64,000 nucleotides of DNA from assembly GCA_040902425.1 (NCBI GenBank), contig JBBDXI010000070.1, positions 39,923 through 103,922 on the forward strand, in the 5' to 3' direction. Below, piece by piece: positions 34,158 to 42,714 of this stretch (position 1 is its first letter; each line of letters starts with the position of its first letter). The notes beneath the pieces were generated by a model that saw only the letters and a list, made by a program, of their open reading frames with translations, was not told the origin of the DNA and did not search any database. The translations under genes were made by a program, and so were the position numbers. This DNA comes from JBBDXI01 sp040902425 (GTDB lineage: Bacteria; Planctomycetota; Phycisphaerae; Phycisphaerales; UBA1924).

Positions 34158-34888
34158 GGGGCGCCTGGACGATCGCATTCCGCGAGTTCCGCTCGTTCTT
34201 CCGCGTCCCGGTGGGCTGGCTCACGGTTGCGCTCTACCTCTTCCTCACCGGCGTGGTCTTCGCCAACGTGCTGGTCCCCGGGGGCACCGCCACCATGCGC
34301 GATGTCCTGGGGTGGTCCCAGTTCTTCCTCATGGCCCTCGCCCCCGCCGTCTCCATGCGACTGCTCTCCGAGGAGTTCCGCTCCGGCACCTACGAGGCCC
34401 TCATGACCTCACCCGTCGGCGATGTCTCGGTGACAGCCGGCAAGTTCCTCGGCGGCGTGCTCTTCCTCAAGGCGATGTTCGCCCCCACGCTCCTCTATCC
34501 GCTGATCCTGCTGGCCGTCTCCGACCCGCGCCCGGACCTGGGCCCCATGGTCTGCGGCTACCTCGGCCTGGTCCTCCTGGGCGCCTTCTACCTCGCCTTC
34601 GGCATGCTCCTCTCCTCGCTCACCTCCAACCAGACGCTCGCCTTCGTCTCCACCTTCCTTCTTCTTGTGCTCTACCGCGTCGCCACCAGCGAGCGCGTGA
34701 TCGGCGGCGGCCTGGTCCCCATCCCCCCGGGCCTCGCCCGGGCGCTCGCCGCCGTCGCCCCCGGCCCGCGCCTCGACGACTTCGCCAAGGGCCTGCTCGA
34801 CCTCGCCCACATCGTCTTCTTCCTCTCCGCCACCGCCTGGTTCCTCATGCTCACCTTCGTGGCCCTCGAAATGAGGAGATGGAGATGA
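34154..34888 (+). CDS. ABC transporter permease (GldF/ABC-2 type)
   Basis: The 244-residue protein starts at GTG 34154 inside the upstream stop. It has about six hydrophobic helices (for example LTVALYLFLTGVVFANVL, PLILLAVSD, MVCGYLGLVLLGAFYLAFGMLL) and the ABC-2 permease pattern LLSEEFRSGTYEALMTSPV. It would form the membrane channel with the neighbouring ATPase. The downstream GldG-like gene begins seven bases after its stop. Confidence 0.86.
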   Translation: MRGAWTIAFREFRSFFRVPVGWLTVALYLFLTGVVFANVLVPGGTATMRDVLGWSQFFLMALAPAVSMRLLSEEFRSGTYEALMTSPVGDVSVTAGKFLGGVLFLKAMFAPTLLYPLILLAVSDPRPDLGPMVCGYLGLVLLGAFYLAFGMLLSSLTSNQTLAFVSTFLLLVLYRVATSERVIGGGLVPIPPGLARALAAVAPGPRLDDFAKGLLDLAHIVFFLSATAWFLMLTFVALEMRRWR

Positions 34889-34895
34889 GCACGCC

Positions 34896-37079
34896 ATGAG
34901 CATCCCCGGCCTCACCCAACCCCAGCCCCAGACCACCGCCGCGCGACGCCGCTGGCGGGTCGGCGGCATGACGCTCGTCCTTGTCCTCGCCGGCACCATC
35001 TCCGTCATCGTCCTGAACATCCTCGCCGCGAAGCCCGCGCTCCGCTGGGACCTCACCGCCGCCGGCGAGCACCGCCTCTCGCCGCGCACCGCCGCCGTCC
35101 TCGCCCGGGTCTCCCAGCCCCACGAGATCATCGTCGCCGGCCCCCTCTCCGACCGCGCCGCCGTCGATCCCGAGGCCTGGCGCCGGACGCGCGATGTCCT
35201 CGCACGCATCGGCGACGAGTCCCGCGCCCATATCTCCGCCACCATCATCGACACCGGCACCGGCGAGGGCCTCCGCCGCTACCAGGACCTCCTCACCCGC
35301 CTCGCCGAGCGCGAGGGCCCCGCCGCGACGACGCAGGTCGAGACCCTCTCCGCGGCCGCCGCCACGGCGGAGCAACTGGCCGCGGCCCTCGAAGCCCTCT
35401 CGCCGAAACTCCAGGCCATCCGCGAGGCCATCCCCGAGGACTCCCCCGGCGCCCCCGCGAACCGGGCCTACTTCGAGCAGCGGGCGGCCGAGGCCCGCGT
35501 CTCCGCGCGTTCCCTGCGGGAGATCGCCGGCAAGGCCGCCCAGCTTCTCGCCACGCCGATCGACCCGCTCCCGCTGCCCGACACCGAGCAGGCGGCGGGC
35601 CTCCTCCGCCCGGCCTTCGGCGAGGTGCACGCCGGCCTCGCGGCCATCGCCGACAACCTGCGACGGTTCGCCGGCCTGCCATCCGCCCCGGCCGGGGGGG
35701 CGGCGGATGCGGCCCGGGGCCTCGCCGATGAGGCCGCCCGGCTCCGCGATCAGGCCGGGATTGCGCGGGATGCGCTGGACCGCCTGCCGAGGCTGGACCT
35801 GCCCAGGATCGCCTCCGTCCTGCGCAGCGGTAGCGCGGTGCTGGTCGTCGGGCCCGCGGGCAAGGGGCTCACTGCTGTCGAGTTCGGCGACATCCTCCCG
35901 CCCGGTTCCCCCGGGCCGTCGCTCGTGGACCGCGGGCGGGTCGCCGAGGAGCTCCTGAGCGCCGCCATCGCCTCCCTCGTCGCGCCCGCCCGGCCGATCG
36001 TGGTCCTCCTCCACGCCCAGACGCGGGCCGCGGTCGAGCGGCTCCCCTTCTTTGACGCTATCTCGCAGTTGCTGGCGATGCGGGGGGTGGACATCCTCCT
36101 CTGGCCCGTCGCCGAGTCCGATACGCCGCCCCCGACCACCCGCCTCGACCCCCAGGGCAACCGGCCCGTGGTCTACGTCGTCTTCAACACCGCGGGCTTC
36201 ACCGGCGGGCCGACCGGCCAGACGGGGCAGGAACGCCTCGCCAAGCTCGCCCGCGCGATCGAGTCGCTGGCCCGCGACGGCAAGCCGCTCCTCCTCTCCG
36301 TGCTCCCCTCCAACGCCCCCAGCTACGGCGACAAGGACCCGACCACCGCCTTCCTCGCGCCCCTCGGCCTCGAGGTTGACGCCGGCCGCCCCCTCCTCCG
36401 CGAGTTCCTCACCCCCGAGGGCCGCCGCGTCGAGGCCTTCCAGCGACTCCAGCCGGAGGCCGGCGACCACCCGATCCTCCGCGCCATCCGCGGCCTGCCC
36501 ACTCGCCTCGAATGGCCCATCCCCATGCGCCCCGCCTCGCCCGCGCCGCCCGGCATCACCATCACCCCGCTCTACTCCGCGGCCGCGCAGGGCGGCGCGG
36601 TCCTCTGGGCCGAGTCCCAGTGGCTCGCGCTCTTCCAGGTCCCCATCTCGCAGCACGCGGGCATCACCAACGCGCCGACGCCGGACTCACGCGACGACAC
36701 CGCCGGCCCGTGGGTCCTCGCCGCGGCCGTCGAGGTGCGCCGCCCCGCGGCCGAGGGCGGGCCCGCTTCCGGCGCCCCGCAGCGGCTGGTGGTGGTGGGC
36801 TCCAACTCCTGGTTCACCGACCCCGTCCTGCGCGAGCCCATGCAGGTCGAGGGCCGCATCGTCGCCGCCAACCCCGGCAATGCCGAGCTCTTCGAGGCCG
36901 CGGTCTACTGGCTGGCGGGGCAGGATGACCTGATCGCCCAGAGCGCCACCGCCCGCGCGGCCCCGATCATCAAGGCCATGCCCGAGGGCCTCCAGCGGAT
37001 GCTGCAACTCCTGGCGATCTTCGGCCTCCCCGCGCTGGTGCTCGCCGCGGGCGTGGTCTACCGCGTCTGGCGCGGCTGA
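34896..37079 (+). CDS. GldG-like ABC transport auxiliary protein
   Basis: This 727-residue protein has one N-terminal transmembrane segment (about 26-44) and a long extracytoplasmic part with a helical stretch (about 145-205). It then has an alpha/beta domain (PIVVLLHAQTRAAVERLPFFDAISQLLAMRGVDI, VVYVVFNTAGF) and a second transmembrane helix near the end (LLAILGLPALVLAAGVVYRV region). The architecture and position match GldG-type auxiliary subunits. The helical insert is longer than in typical GldG and may act as a spacer. It is the last gene of the operon; no clear terminator follows, only a hairpin repeat at 37103-37141. Confidence 0.8.
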   Translation: MSIPGLTQPQPQTTAARRRWRVGGMTLVLVLAGTISVIVLNILAAKPALRWDLTAAGEHRLSPRTAAVLARVSQPHEIIVAGPLSDRAAVDPEAWRRTRDVLARIGDESRAHISATIIDTGTGEGLRRYQDLLTRLAEREGPAATTQVETLSAAAATAEQLAAALEALSPKLQAIREAIPEDSPGAPANRAYFEQRAAEARVSARSLREIAGKAAQLLATPIDPLPLPDTEQAAGLLRPAFGEVHAGLAAIADNLRRFAGLPSAPAGGAADAARGLADEAARLRDQAGIARDALDRLPRLDLPRIASVLRSGSAVLVVGPAGKGLTAVEFGDILPPGSPGPSLVDRGRVAEELLSAAIASLVAPARPIVVLLHAQTRAAVERLPFFDAISQLLAMRGVDILLWPVAESDTPPPTTRLDPQGNRPVVYVVFNTAGFTGGPTGQTGQERLAKLARAIESLARDGKPLLLSVLPSNAPSYGDKDPTTAFLAPLGLEVDAGRPLLREFLTPEGRRVEAFQRLQPEAGDHPILRAIRGLPTRLEWPIPMRPASPAPPGITITPLYSAAAQGGAVLWAESQWLALFQVPISQHAGITNAPTPDSRDDTAGPWVLAAAVEVRRPAAEGGPASGAPQRLVVVGSNSWFTDPVLREPMQVEGRIVAANPGNAELFEAAVYWLAGQDDLIAQSATARAAPIIKAMPEGLQRMLQLLAIFGLPALVLAAGVVYRVWRG

Positions 37080-37102
37080 GCCCCGTGCCCCCCGTGCCCC
37101 CC

Positions 37103-37141
37103 GTGCCACGGGTTCGCCGCCGTCTTCGGCGGCAACCCGTG
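37103..37141. repeat. Dispersed hairpin repeat, family C, copy 1
   Basis: These 39 bases, beginning GTGCCACGGGTTCGCCGCC and ending AACCCGTG, are identical to 54894-54932. They fold into a long hairpin with a GTCTTC loop and one bulged base. Three GTGCCCCC-like units precede them. Confidence 0.9.
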
Positions 37142-37265
37142 CCCTCACCCCACTCTCCCCCCGCCCCCCGCAACTTCGCGGCTCCCCTCCGCCAACTTGC
37201 GTCCCCGCCTCCCCCTTGCACCCCCCGCCGAAATCACCACAATGTCCCCGTCAGAGGAGGCTCCC

Positions 37266-37811
37266 ATGGCCGGCTCCGCCGTCTTCCCGGCGTTCCGTGT
37301 GCTCACTGAGGCCGCGCTCACGCAGATGCGGGGGGCGGGGCTGGAGGTGGATGTCTACCTCGACCTGTCGCACAACGAGAACATCCAGGTCATCTGCGAC
37401 GGGCGGGCGGTGATCGTCAAGAAGATCCACCTCGACCTGGCGGTGAAGCCGGCCGCGGGCAAGCGGGCCGAAGAGGTGCTGACGAGGCTGAAGAACCTGC
37501 CGACGACCTCGCCGGCGTTCGAGATGCGGACGGCGATCATGACCGGCGGCCCCGCCGAGTTCGCCCGGGGCGAGGCGGTGGCGGTGGAGGTGCCGGCGGG
37601 GGGGTTCGACCAGACGGTGGTGATGCTGAACGCGGCGTTCGTGCCGGACGACCTGAAGGCGGCGGTGGCCGCGTGCCGCGCGAAGACGCGGGACGCGTTC
37701 AACGCCCTGCCGCTGGAGAGCCGGCAGGCGATGGGGATGTACCGGCAGAAGCGGGCGGGGGCGAACCAGGGGTTTGAGCTGACGAGCCCGAGGAAGGAGA
37801 GGAGGGCGTGA
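37266..37811 (+). CDS. Conserved-looking protein of unknown function
   Basis: AGAGGAGG five bases before ATG 37266 decides the start over the ATG at 37242. The 181-residue product has no signal or membrane segment and no motif I recognise. It has an alpha/beta look (VDVYLDLSHNENIQVICDGRAVIVKKIHLDL), with a C-terminal helical part (DDLKAAVAACRAKTRDAFNAL). It stands alone before the defence operon and is ordinary in base composition, so it is probably not part of it. Confidence 0.6.
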   Translation: MAGSAVFPAFRVLTEAALTQMRGAGLEVDVYLDLSHNENIQVICDGRAVIVKKIHLDLAVKPAAGKRAEEVLTRLKNLPTTSPAFEMRTAIMTGGPAEFARGEAVAVEVPAGGFDQTVVMLNAAFVPDDLKAAVAACRAKTRDAFNALPLESRQAMGMYRQKRAGANQGFELTSPRKERRA

Positions 37812-37859
37812 GCCGGGGTGGAAGGAAAGAACGGACGGAGGCTGGGTCGAAGCGGTAGG

Positions 37860-37907
37860 CACTGGGGGGTAAGCCCCCGGTGGCACGGACGGGACAACAG
37901 TGCCACC
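37860..37907. repeat. Overlapping hairpins directly upstream of qatA
   Basis: CACTGGGGG/CCCCCGGTG (37860-37868 with 37874-37882) and GGTGGCAC/GTGCCACC (37879-37886 with 37900-37907) compete for the same bases. They end 26 bases before the qatA start and lie in its likely leader. Confidence 0.65.
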
Positions 37908-37933
37908 CGCCGGTTCCTTGGAGCGTGCGACCC

Positions 37934-39787
37934 ATGTGGACGGACAATGACACCGATCGAGATGCGCTCAACTTTACCGGCGTGGCGGACACCGTCGCGG
38001 AGATCATCGCGAGTGCGGGAGGCGAGCCGGTTTCGGTGGGTGTCGCGGGGGCTTGGGGGGTCGGCAAGTCGTCGATGATCCGGCTCATCCGGCGGTCCGT
38101 GGAGAAGTCGCAGCCAAAGGAGGGCAGCGGCCATCCATCCGTGGTCTTTGTCGAGTTCAACGCTTGGTTATACCAAGGGTACGACGACGCGCGCAGCGCG
38201 CTCATGGATGTGATCGCCGGGACGCTGGCGGACGAGGCCAAGAAACGCGAGAAGGGGATCGACAAGGCAAAGGCCCTGCTCAAACGGTTGAATTGGATCC
38301 GGTTGGCCCGGATGACGGCGGCCACAGCGGCGTCGCTGGCGCTGGGCGTACCGCCGGTCGGGGTTGTCGGGGATGTCGTGGCCTTTGTGAAGGACACGGT
38401 GAACAAGGGTGCGGACAAGGACACGGTGTCCCGGGCGGGAGAGTTGGCGGTGCAAGTGCGCGAAGAGGCGGAAGGGCTTCTCCGGCCCGCGGAAGAGCGC
38501 ACGACGCCAAGAGAAATCCAGGCGATCCGGGATGACTTCCAGGCGACACTGGGGGAACTCGGTGTGACGCTTGTTGTTCTGATTGACGATCTCGACAGGT
38601 GTTTGCCGGAGACCACCATCTCTACGCTGGAAGCCATCCGCCTCTTCCTATTCCTGAAGCGAACCGCGTTTGTCATCGCCGCCGACGACCAGATGATCAA
38701 GCACGCCGTGCGCAGGCACTTCGAGGGCGTCGATGAGGAGCTGGTCGGGAACTACTTCGACAAGCTGATCCAGGTCCCTATCCGCGTGCCCCCGCTCGGT
38801 ACGCAGGAGGTTCGCGGATACATGATGGTGCTCCTAGCCGACGCGAGCTCGCTGAGCCCGGAGCGGAAGACCGCGATCAGGGAGGGAGTCTGCGCCCAGC
38901 TCGCGAAAACCTGGCAGGGCGCTCGGGTGGACCGTGCGTTCATCAAGGGTGTGGACAAGGCCCTCCCGGCCGACTTGCTCTCGCAGCTGGAGGTGGTCGA
39001 CCGGCTCGCCCCGATCATGACCACCGCGAAGAAAGTCCGCGGCAATCCGCGGCTAATCAAGCGGTTCATGAACGCGCTGGCCATCCGGAAGGCGATCGCG
39101 CGCAGGCACAGCGTGACCGTGGATGACGGGGTGCTGACGAAGATGCTCTTGTTCGAGCGATGCGGCCACCCGGACGCTTACGCCGAGCTGGCCGCCGCCG
39201 TAAACAGCAGCGCCACAGGGGAGGCCAAATTCATCCGGGAGTGGGAGGCGAAGACAAAGGCTGGCAAGGAACTCAAGTTGAAGGCGCCGTGGGATGACCC
39301 GTTTGTCACGGAGTGGCTTGCGCTGCCGCCGATGCTGGCGGGGTTTGATCTGCGCGGCGTTCTGTACGTGAGCCGTGAGCATTTCCAGATCGTGACTCCG
39401 CAGGACCGGCTCTCCTCGGACGCGTTGGAGATATTGGACGCTTTGCTCGCCCAACCGAACATGGCGAAGCAGCTTCGCGAGAAGTTGCGCGGCTTGCCGC
39501 GTGCGGACCTCCCGCTGATCATGGACCAGCTTCTGCAGCGGGCGGCTCAGGAGCAGGAGTGGGGAGCCCCCAATATTCTCACGGCCTGCATCGAGGTCGC
39601 CGAGGCCGACACAGTCCAAGGCGAGAGGCTGGCGAGCTTCCTGTCCGAACGTCCCCCCGCTCAGGTGGACGCGAGCATTGTCCCGCTTCTCGGCGATCGG
39701 GCGTGGGCCAAGCCAGTGTTGGAAAAATGGCGCACGTCCTCGGTTGCGAATCCAGTCAAGAAAGCCATCGAGAGGCTTGGAAAGTAG
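37934..39787 (+). CDS. qatA: QatA: KAP-family P-loop ATPase of the Qat anti-phage system
   Basis: The start ATG 37934 gives MWTDNDTD, the usual beginning of this protein; the open frame extends further 5' without support. The 617-residue protein has Walker A GAWGVGKSS (Lys45), then FVEFNAWLYQGYDD. A hydrophobic insert (about 118-155) is typical of KAP ATPases and places them at the membrane. Walker B is LVVLIDDLDRC (about 215). NPRLIKRFMNALAIR is the KAP sensor block. In Qat systems the ATPase is required for protection against phage. It is followed after six bases by qatB. Confidence 0.92.
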   Translation: MWTDNDTDRDALNFTGVADTVAEIIASAGGEPVSVGVAGAWGVGKSSMIRLIRRSVEKSQPKEGSGHPSVVFVEFNAWLYQGYDDARSALMDVIAGTLADEAKKREKGIDKAKALLKRLNWIRLARMTAATAASLALGVPPVGVVGDVVAFVKDTVNKGADKDTVSRAGELAVQVREEAEGLLRPAEERTTPREIQAIRDDFQATLGELGVTLVVLIDDLDRCLPETTISTLEAIRLFLFLKRTAFVIAADDQMIKHAVRRHFEGVDEELVGNYFDKLIQVPIRVPPLGTQEVRGYMMVLLADASSLSPERKTAIREGVCAQLAKTWQGARVDRAFIKGVDKALPADLLSQLEVVDRLAPIMTTAKKVRGNPRLIKRFMNALAIRKAIARRHSVTVDDGVLTKMLLFERCGHPDAYAELAAAVNSSATGEAKFIREWEAKTKAGKELKLKAPWDDPFVTEWLALPPMLAGFDLRGVLYVSREHFQIVTPQDRLSSDALEILDALLAQPNMAKQLREKLRGLPRADLPLIMDQLLQRAAQEQEWGAPNILTACIEVAEADTVQGERLASFLSERPPAQVDASIVPLLGDRAWAKPVLEKWRTSSVANPVKKAIERLGK

Positions 39788-39793
39788 ACCTTC

Positions 39794-40615
39794 GTGGGCA
39801 CGTCGCAGTCCAGCAAGGGAGCACCGTCATCCGTCCCGCTCGTGCCGCCCTGGGTGCCAGGCACCGGGGCCGACGCGGGGGCTGCGCCCGCAGCGGACGG
39901 GCCAGCGGCTCCGCCGGCGCCAGCGCTCGCGCTCCCGGCTCGGTTTGGTCCGGCGCGTCGGAGCTTCGGCGTTTTCGCGGCGAGCGGCTCTAAGGACAGC
40001 ATGAAGTTGGGCGTTGGGCACTACTTCAACCGTGGCTTGGGGGGGGGCGGCGGAGGTGGGAGTGCAACCGCGCGGTTCGGCGGGACTGCCTCGACGGCCG
40101 GGAGGCTCTACGGCGCGTTGAGTGGGTTGGCCGGCGGTGCCACGAGTCGCGGGGAGGCCGCGATTGATCCATCCGTGCTCGAGAGCCGAGATGTCTCGGA
40201 CGTGGTGCGTGCGGTTGTTGACGCCGTGCGGCCGGTCGACGGCACCCAAGACGCGGAGGCAAGTCGCGAGGCCATCGGCGAGGCGCTAGCGGAGTTGCTT
40301 AAGCAAGACCCGGATGCCGACCTGCAGCAGCTCACCGACGACCAGAGGCTTGTGGTAGTTCAGGAGTTCATTGCACGCGACATCTTCCACCGGCTGGTGC
40401 TGGACGTGGGCGGGGCCATCAAAGCTCGGGCCGCCAACGCGCGGGTATACCTCAAGCGCCTTGACCAGATTCGGTCCTACCTGCGACAAGGAATCGCGGC
40501 GGCCTTCCGGCGACTGGCTGCTGCGAGTCATAGCGTGACCAGATCCCGTGTCGCTGCCCTCACGCGCAAGGCGATCGCGGACGCTATCAGCGTGTTCGAG
40601 GAGTACATCGCGTGA
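39794..40615 (+). CDS. qatB: QatB: partner protein of the Qat system
   Basis: GTG 39794 starts this 273-residue protein. Its N-terminus, MGTSQSSKG followed by SVPLVPPWV, fits the QatB pattern: a Gly-Ser-rich start, the L-V-P-P-W motif, a Pro/Ala-rich spacer, and a Gly-rich stretch (YFNRGLGGGGGGG). The C-terminal half is helical (AIGEALAELLKQDPDADLQQL, RDIFHRLVLDVG). QatB has no known enzyme fold. Met removal would leave Gly at the N-terminus. It overlaps qatC (GTGA). Confidence 0.9.
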   Translation: MGTSQSSKGAPSSVPLVPPWVPGTGADAGAAPAADGPAAPPAPALALPARFGPARRSFGVFAASGSKDSMKLGVGHYFNRGLGGGGGGGSATARFGGTASTAGRLYGALSGLAGGATSRGEAAIDPSVLESRDVSDVVRAVVDAVRPVDGTQDAEASREAIGEALAELLKQDPDADLQQLTDDQRLVVVQEFIARDIFHRLVLDVGGAIKARAANARVYLKRLDQIRSYLRQGIAAAFRRLAAASHSVTRSRVAALTRKAIADAISVFEEYIA

Positions 40616-41892
40616 AGCTCGTGTGCGCCCCCCCCAAACACCCCTCTTTGAGCGAGGTGCCGCGTGGCACGCCGTGCGTGATGCTGTTCGGGCGATCACT
40701 CAAGGCGGGCGTCATCAGCACCGGGCTAGGCATCCTGCAGAAGATCGACCACCGCCGGCTGGCACCGGCCCCGAGGGCATGGGACCTTCTGTCGGTCGCG
40801 TTGGCGGTCAACGCCGCGGATCAATCCCTGCCGCGGTCGATGAGCCCAGACGGGTGGACCCGTGAGATCGAATTGGAAGTCGCGGTCCAGGACCAGAAGT
40901 TCTGGAACTCGAAGCGGGTGGATCTCGACGCATTGCTTCGGTTCTTGACGACTGACATCTGGAAGGTGAGTTTCTTGGACGGCGGACAGCCCGCGCCGGA
41001 AGCCAAGTCGCTCTTCGCACCTCGCGAGGACAGCGCGTGCCTGCTCTCCGGCGGCCTCGACAGCCTTGCCGGAGCAATCGACTTGGCCGCTCGAGGAAGA
41101 AAACTCCTAGCGGTCAGCCAGGTCGCCGCGGGTGACAAGACTCACCAAGCGGAGTTTGCTGAGCGCATTGGCAGCGGCCTGTATCACCTTCAACTGAACC
41201 ACAACGCCCACGGGTGGGCCGAGGGCGAACGGTCGCAACGCGCGCGTTCGCTGGTGTTTCTGGCGTACGGACTGCTCGCGGCGACGTGTCTGCAAGCCCA
41301 CCGGAACGGAAACGCGGCGACGCTGTTCGTCCCCGAGAACGGGTTCATCTCCATCAATCCGCCACTCACACCCGACCGTCTGGGGAGTTTGAGCACCCGG
41401 ACAACGCACCCGGTGTTCATGACGGGGCTGCAAGAGCTCGTCGCTTCGATGGGGCTCAGAATCAAGATCGAGAATCCCTTCCAGTTCGAAACCAAGGGCG
41501 AAGCTCTGCGCCGGTGCCGCCGTCAACCGCTGCTCCGAGAGCTGGCTTCGTCGTCCACCAGTTGCGGGAGATTCGCGCGCAACGCTTTCACGCACTGTGG
41601 ACGGTGTGTCCCGTGTCTGATCCGGCGGGCTTCCTTTCATCGGTGGGGCCAAGCGGATGAGACCGAATACCGATACGAGCAGTTGAGCCGGCAGGACCGC
41701 AAGCACGCCTTGTTCGACGACGTGCGCTCGATGCAGATCGCCATCGAGGCCGTCCGCGCCCATGGCGCGCCCTTGTGGATGGGCCAGACGTTGTCGTCGA
41801 AGAGGATCGACGATCCCGGCAAGTACGCTGCTGTGGTGGAGCGGGGGCTCAAGGAAGTCCGCGCGTTCTTGAGAGCCCAAGGTCTACGGTGA
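40612..41892 (+). CDS. qatC: QatC: QueC-like enzyme of the Qat system
   Basis: This 426-residue protein has an N-terminal domain of about 130 residues not found in housekeeping QueC, then the PP-loop CLLSGGLDSLAG (Ser146-Ser151), VPENGFISINPP, and a C-terminal zinc-binding set CGRF...HCGRCVPC. QueC makes 7-cyano-7-deazaguanine from carboxydeazaguanine with ATP. Qat-type homologues keep the catalytic loop, so adenylation of a deazaguanine-like acid is expected. The gene overlaps both neighbours. No other queuosine genes are present, which fits a defence protein better than the biosynthetic enzyme. Confidence 0.92.
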   Translation: MKLVCAPPKHPSLSEVPRGTPCVMLFGRSLKAGVISTGLGILQKIDHRRLAPAPRAWDLLSVALAVNAADQSLPRSMSPDGWTREIELEVAVQDQKFWNSKRVDLDALLRFLTTDIWKVSFLDGGQPAPEAKSLFAPREDSACLLSGGLDSLAGAIDLAARGRKLLAVSQVAAGDKTHQAEFAERIGSGLYHLQLNHNAHGWAEGERSQRARSLVFLAYGLLAATCLQAHRNGNAATLFVPENGFISINPPLTPDRLGSLSTRTTHPVFMTGLQELVASMGLRIKIENPFQFETKGEALRRCRRQPLLRELASSSTSCGRFARNAFTHCGRCVPCLIRRASFHRWGQADETEYRYEQLSRQDRKHALFDDVRSMQIAIEAVRAHGAPLWMGQTLSSKRIDDPGKYAAVVERGLKEVRAFLRAQGLR

Positions 41893-42623
41893 TCGACTTT
41901 CATTGCCACCTGGACCTCTACCCCGACCCCGCGGCCGTGGTGGCCGACGTTGCGCGGAGCGGAGTGTACGTCCTCGGCGTGACCACGACGCCGGCCGCAT
42001 GGGACGGCATCCGACAACTGGTCGCGGATGCCCGGCGTGTCCGCCTAGCCGTCGGAATCCATCCGGAACTGGCGCACACGCCGCACGCGGACATCGATCG
42101 ATTGTCGGCGTTGCTCGCGCAGACGCGCTACGTCGGTGAAGTTGGCTTGGACGGAAGGCCCTCGCTGCAAGAGCACGCAGGGATGCAAAGGGATGTGTTC
42201 GAGCGGATCCTCCGTGCGTGCCGTGCCGCTGGCGGGAAGATCCTCTCCATACACAGCCGAAGGGCGGCCCCCGAAGTGCTCAACTGTCTCGCAGACCACC
42301 CAGATGCAGGTACCCCGGTTCTGCACTGGTTCAGCGGTACGCCCGCGCAGCTTCGTCGCGCGGTCGAGATCGGCTGCTGGTTCAGCGTTGGTCCGGCGAT
42401 GGTGACGTCTGGTGTCGGGCGCGAATTGGTCCGCCTCATACCGCAGGATCGTCTTCTCACGGAGTCCGACGGTCCATTCGTTCAGGTGGCATCGAGGCCC
42501 GCCACGCCGCGCGACATGGGGTTCGTAGAGGAAGTCATTGCTGAGGTATGGGGAGACTGTTCAGCGGATGTGGTACGTGCGCGCCTTGAAACAAATCTCC
42601 GATCGTTAGTATCGGGATCGTAA
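41889..42623 (+). CDS. qatD: QatD: TatD-like metal-dependent nuclease of the Qat system
   Basis: GTG 41889 overlaps the qatC stop. The 244-residue protein starts VIDFHCHLDLYP (metal ligands His5 and His7). YVGEVGLDG (Glu), KILSIHSRRA (His), TPVLHWFSG (His) and LLTESDGPF (Asp) follow, all typical of the TatD family. TatD enzymes are magnesium-dependent DNases; in Qat the protein is one of the four components. It is the last gene of the operon; the sequence after it has a repeat fragment but no clear terminator. Confidence 0.92.
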   Translation: MIDFHCHLDLYPDPAAVVADVARSGVYVLGVTTTPAAWDGIRQLVADARRVRLAVGIHPELAHTPHADIDRLSALLAQTRYVGEVGLDGRPSLQEHAGMQRDVFERILRACRAAGGKILSIHSRRAAPEVLNCLADHPDAGTPVLHWFSGTPAQLRRAVEIGCWFSVGPAMVTSGVGRELVRLIPQDRLLTESDGPFVQVASRPATPRDMGFVEEVIAEVWGDCSADVVRARLETNLRSLVSGS

Positions 42624-42714
42624 CGGGTTGTGTCCTAACAGGTTGTCGAAGAAATCGTCGGGTGGCGCTGCGGACCTGATCGTGCCACTGGGGGCTGCTA
42701 GCGGTTCTGCCCGT

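Noticed and set aside
40612..41892. QatC as a housekeeping queuosine synthase (QueC)
   Set aside because: The extra N-terminal domain, the overlap with qatB and qatD and the lack of queD/queE nearby favour the defence protein.
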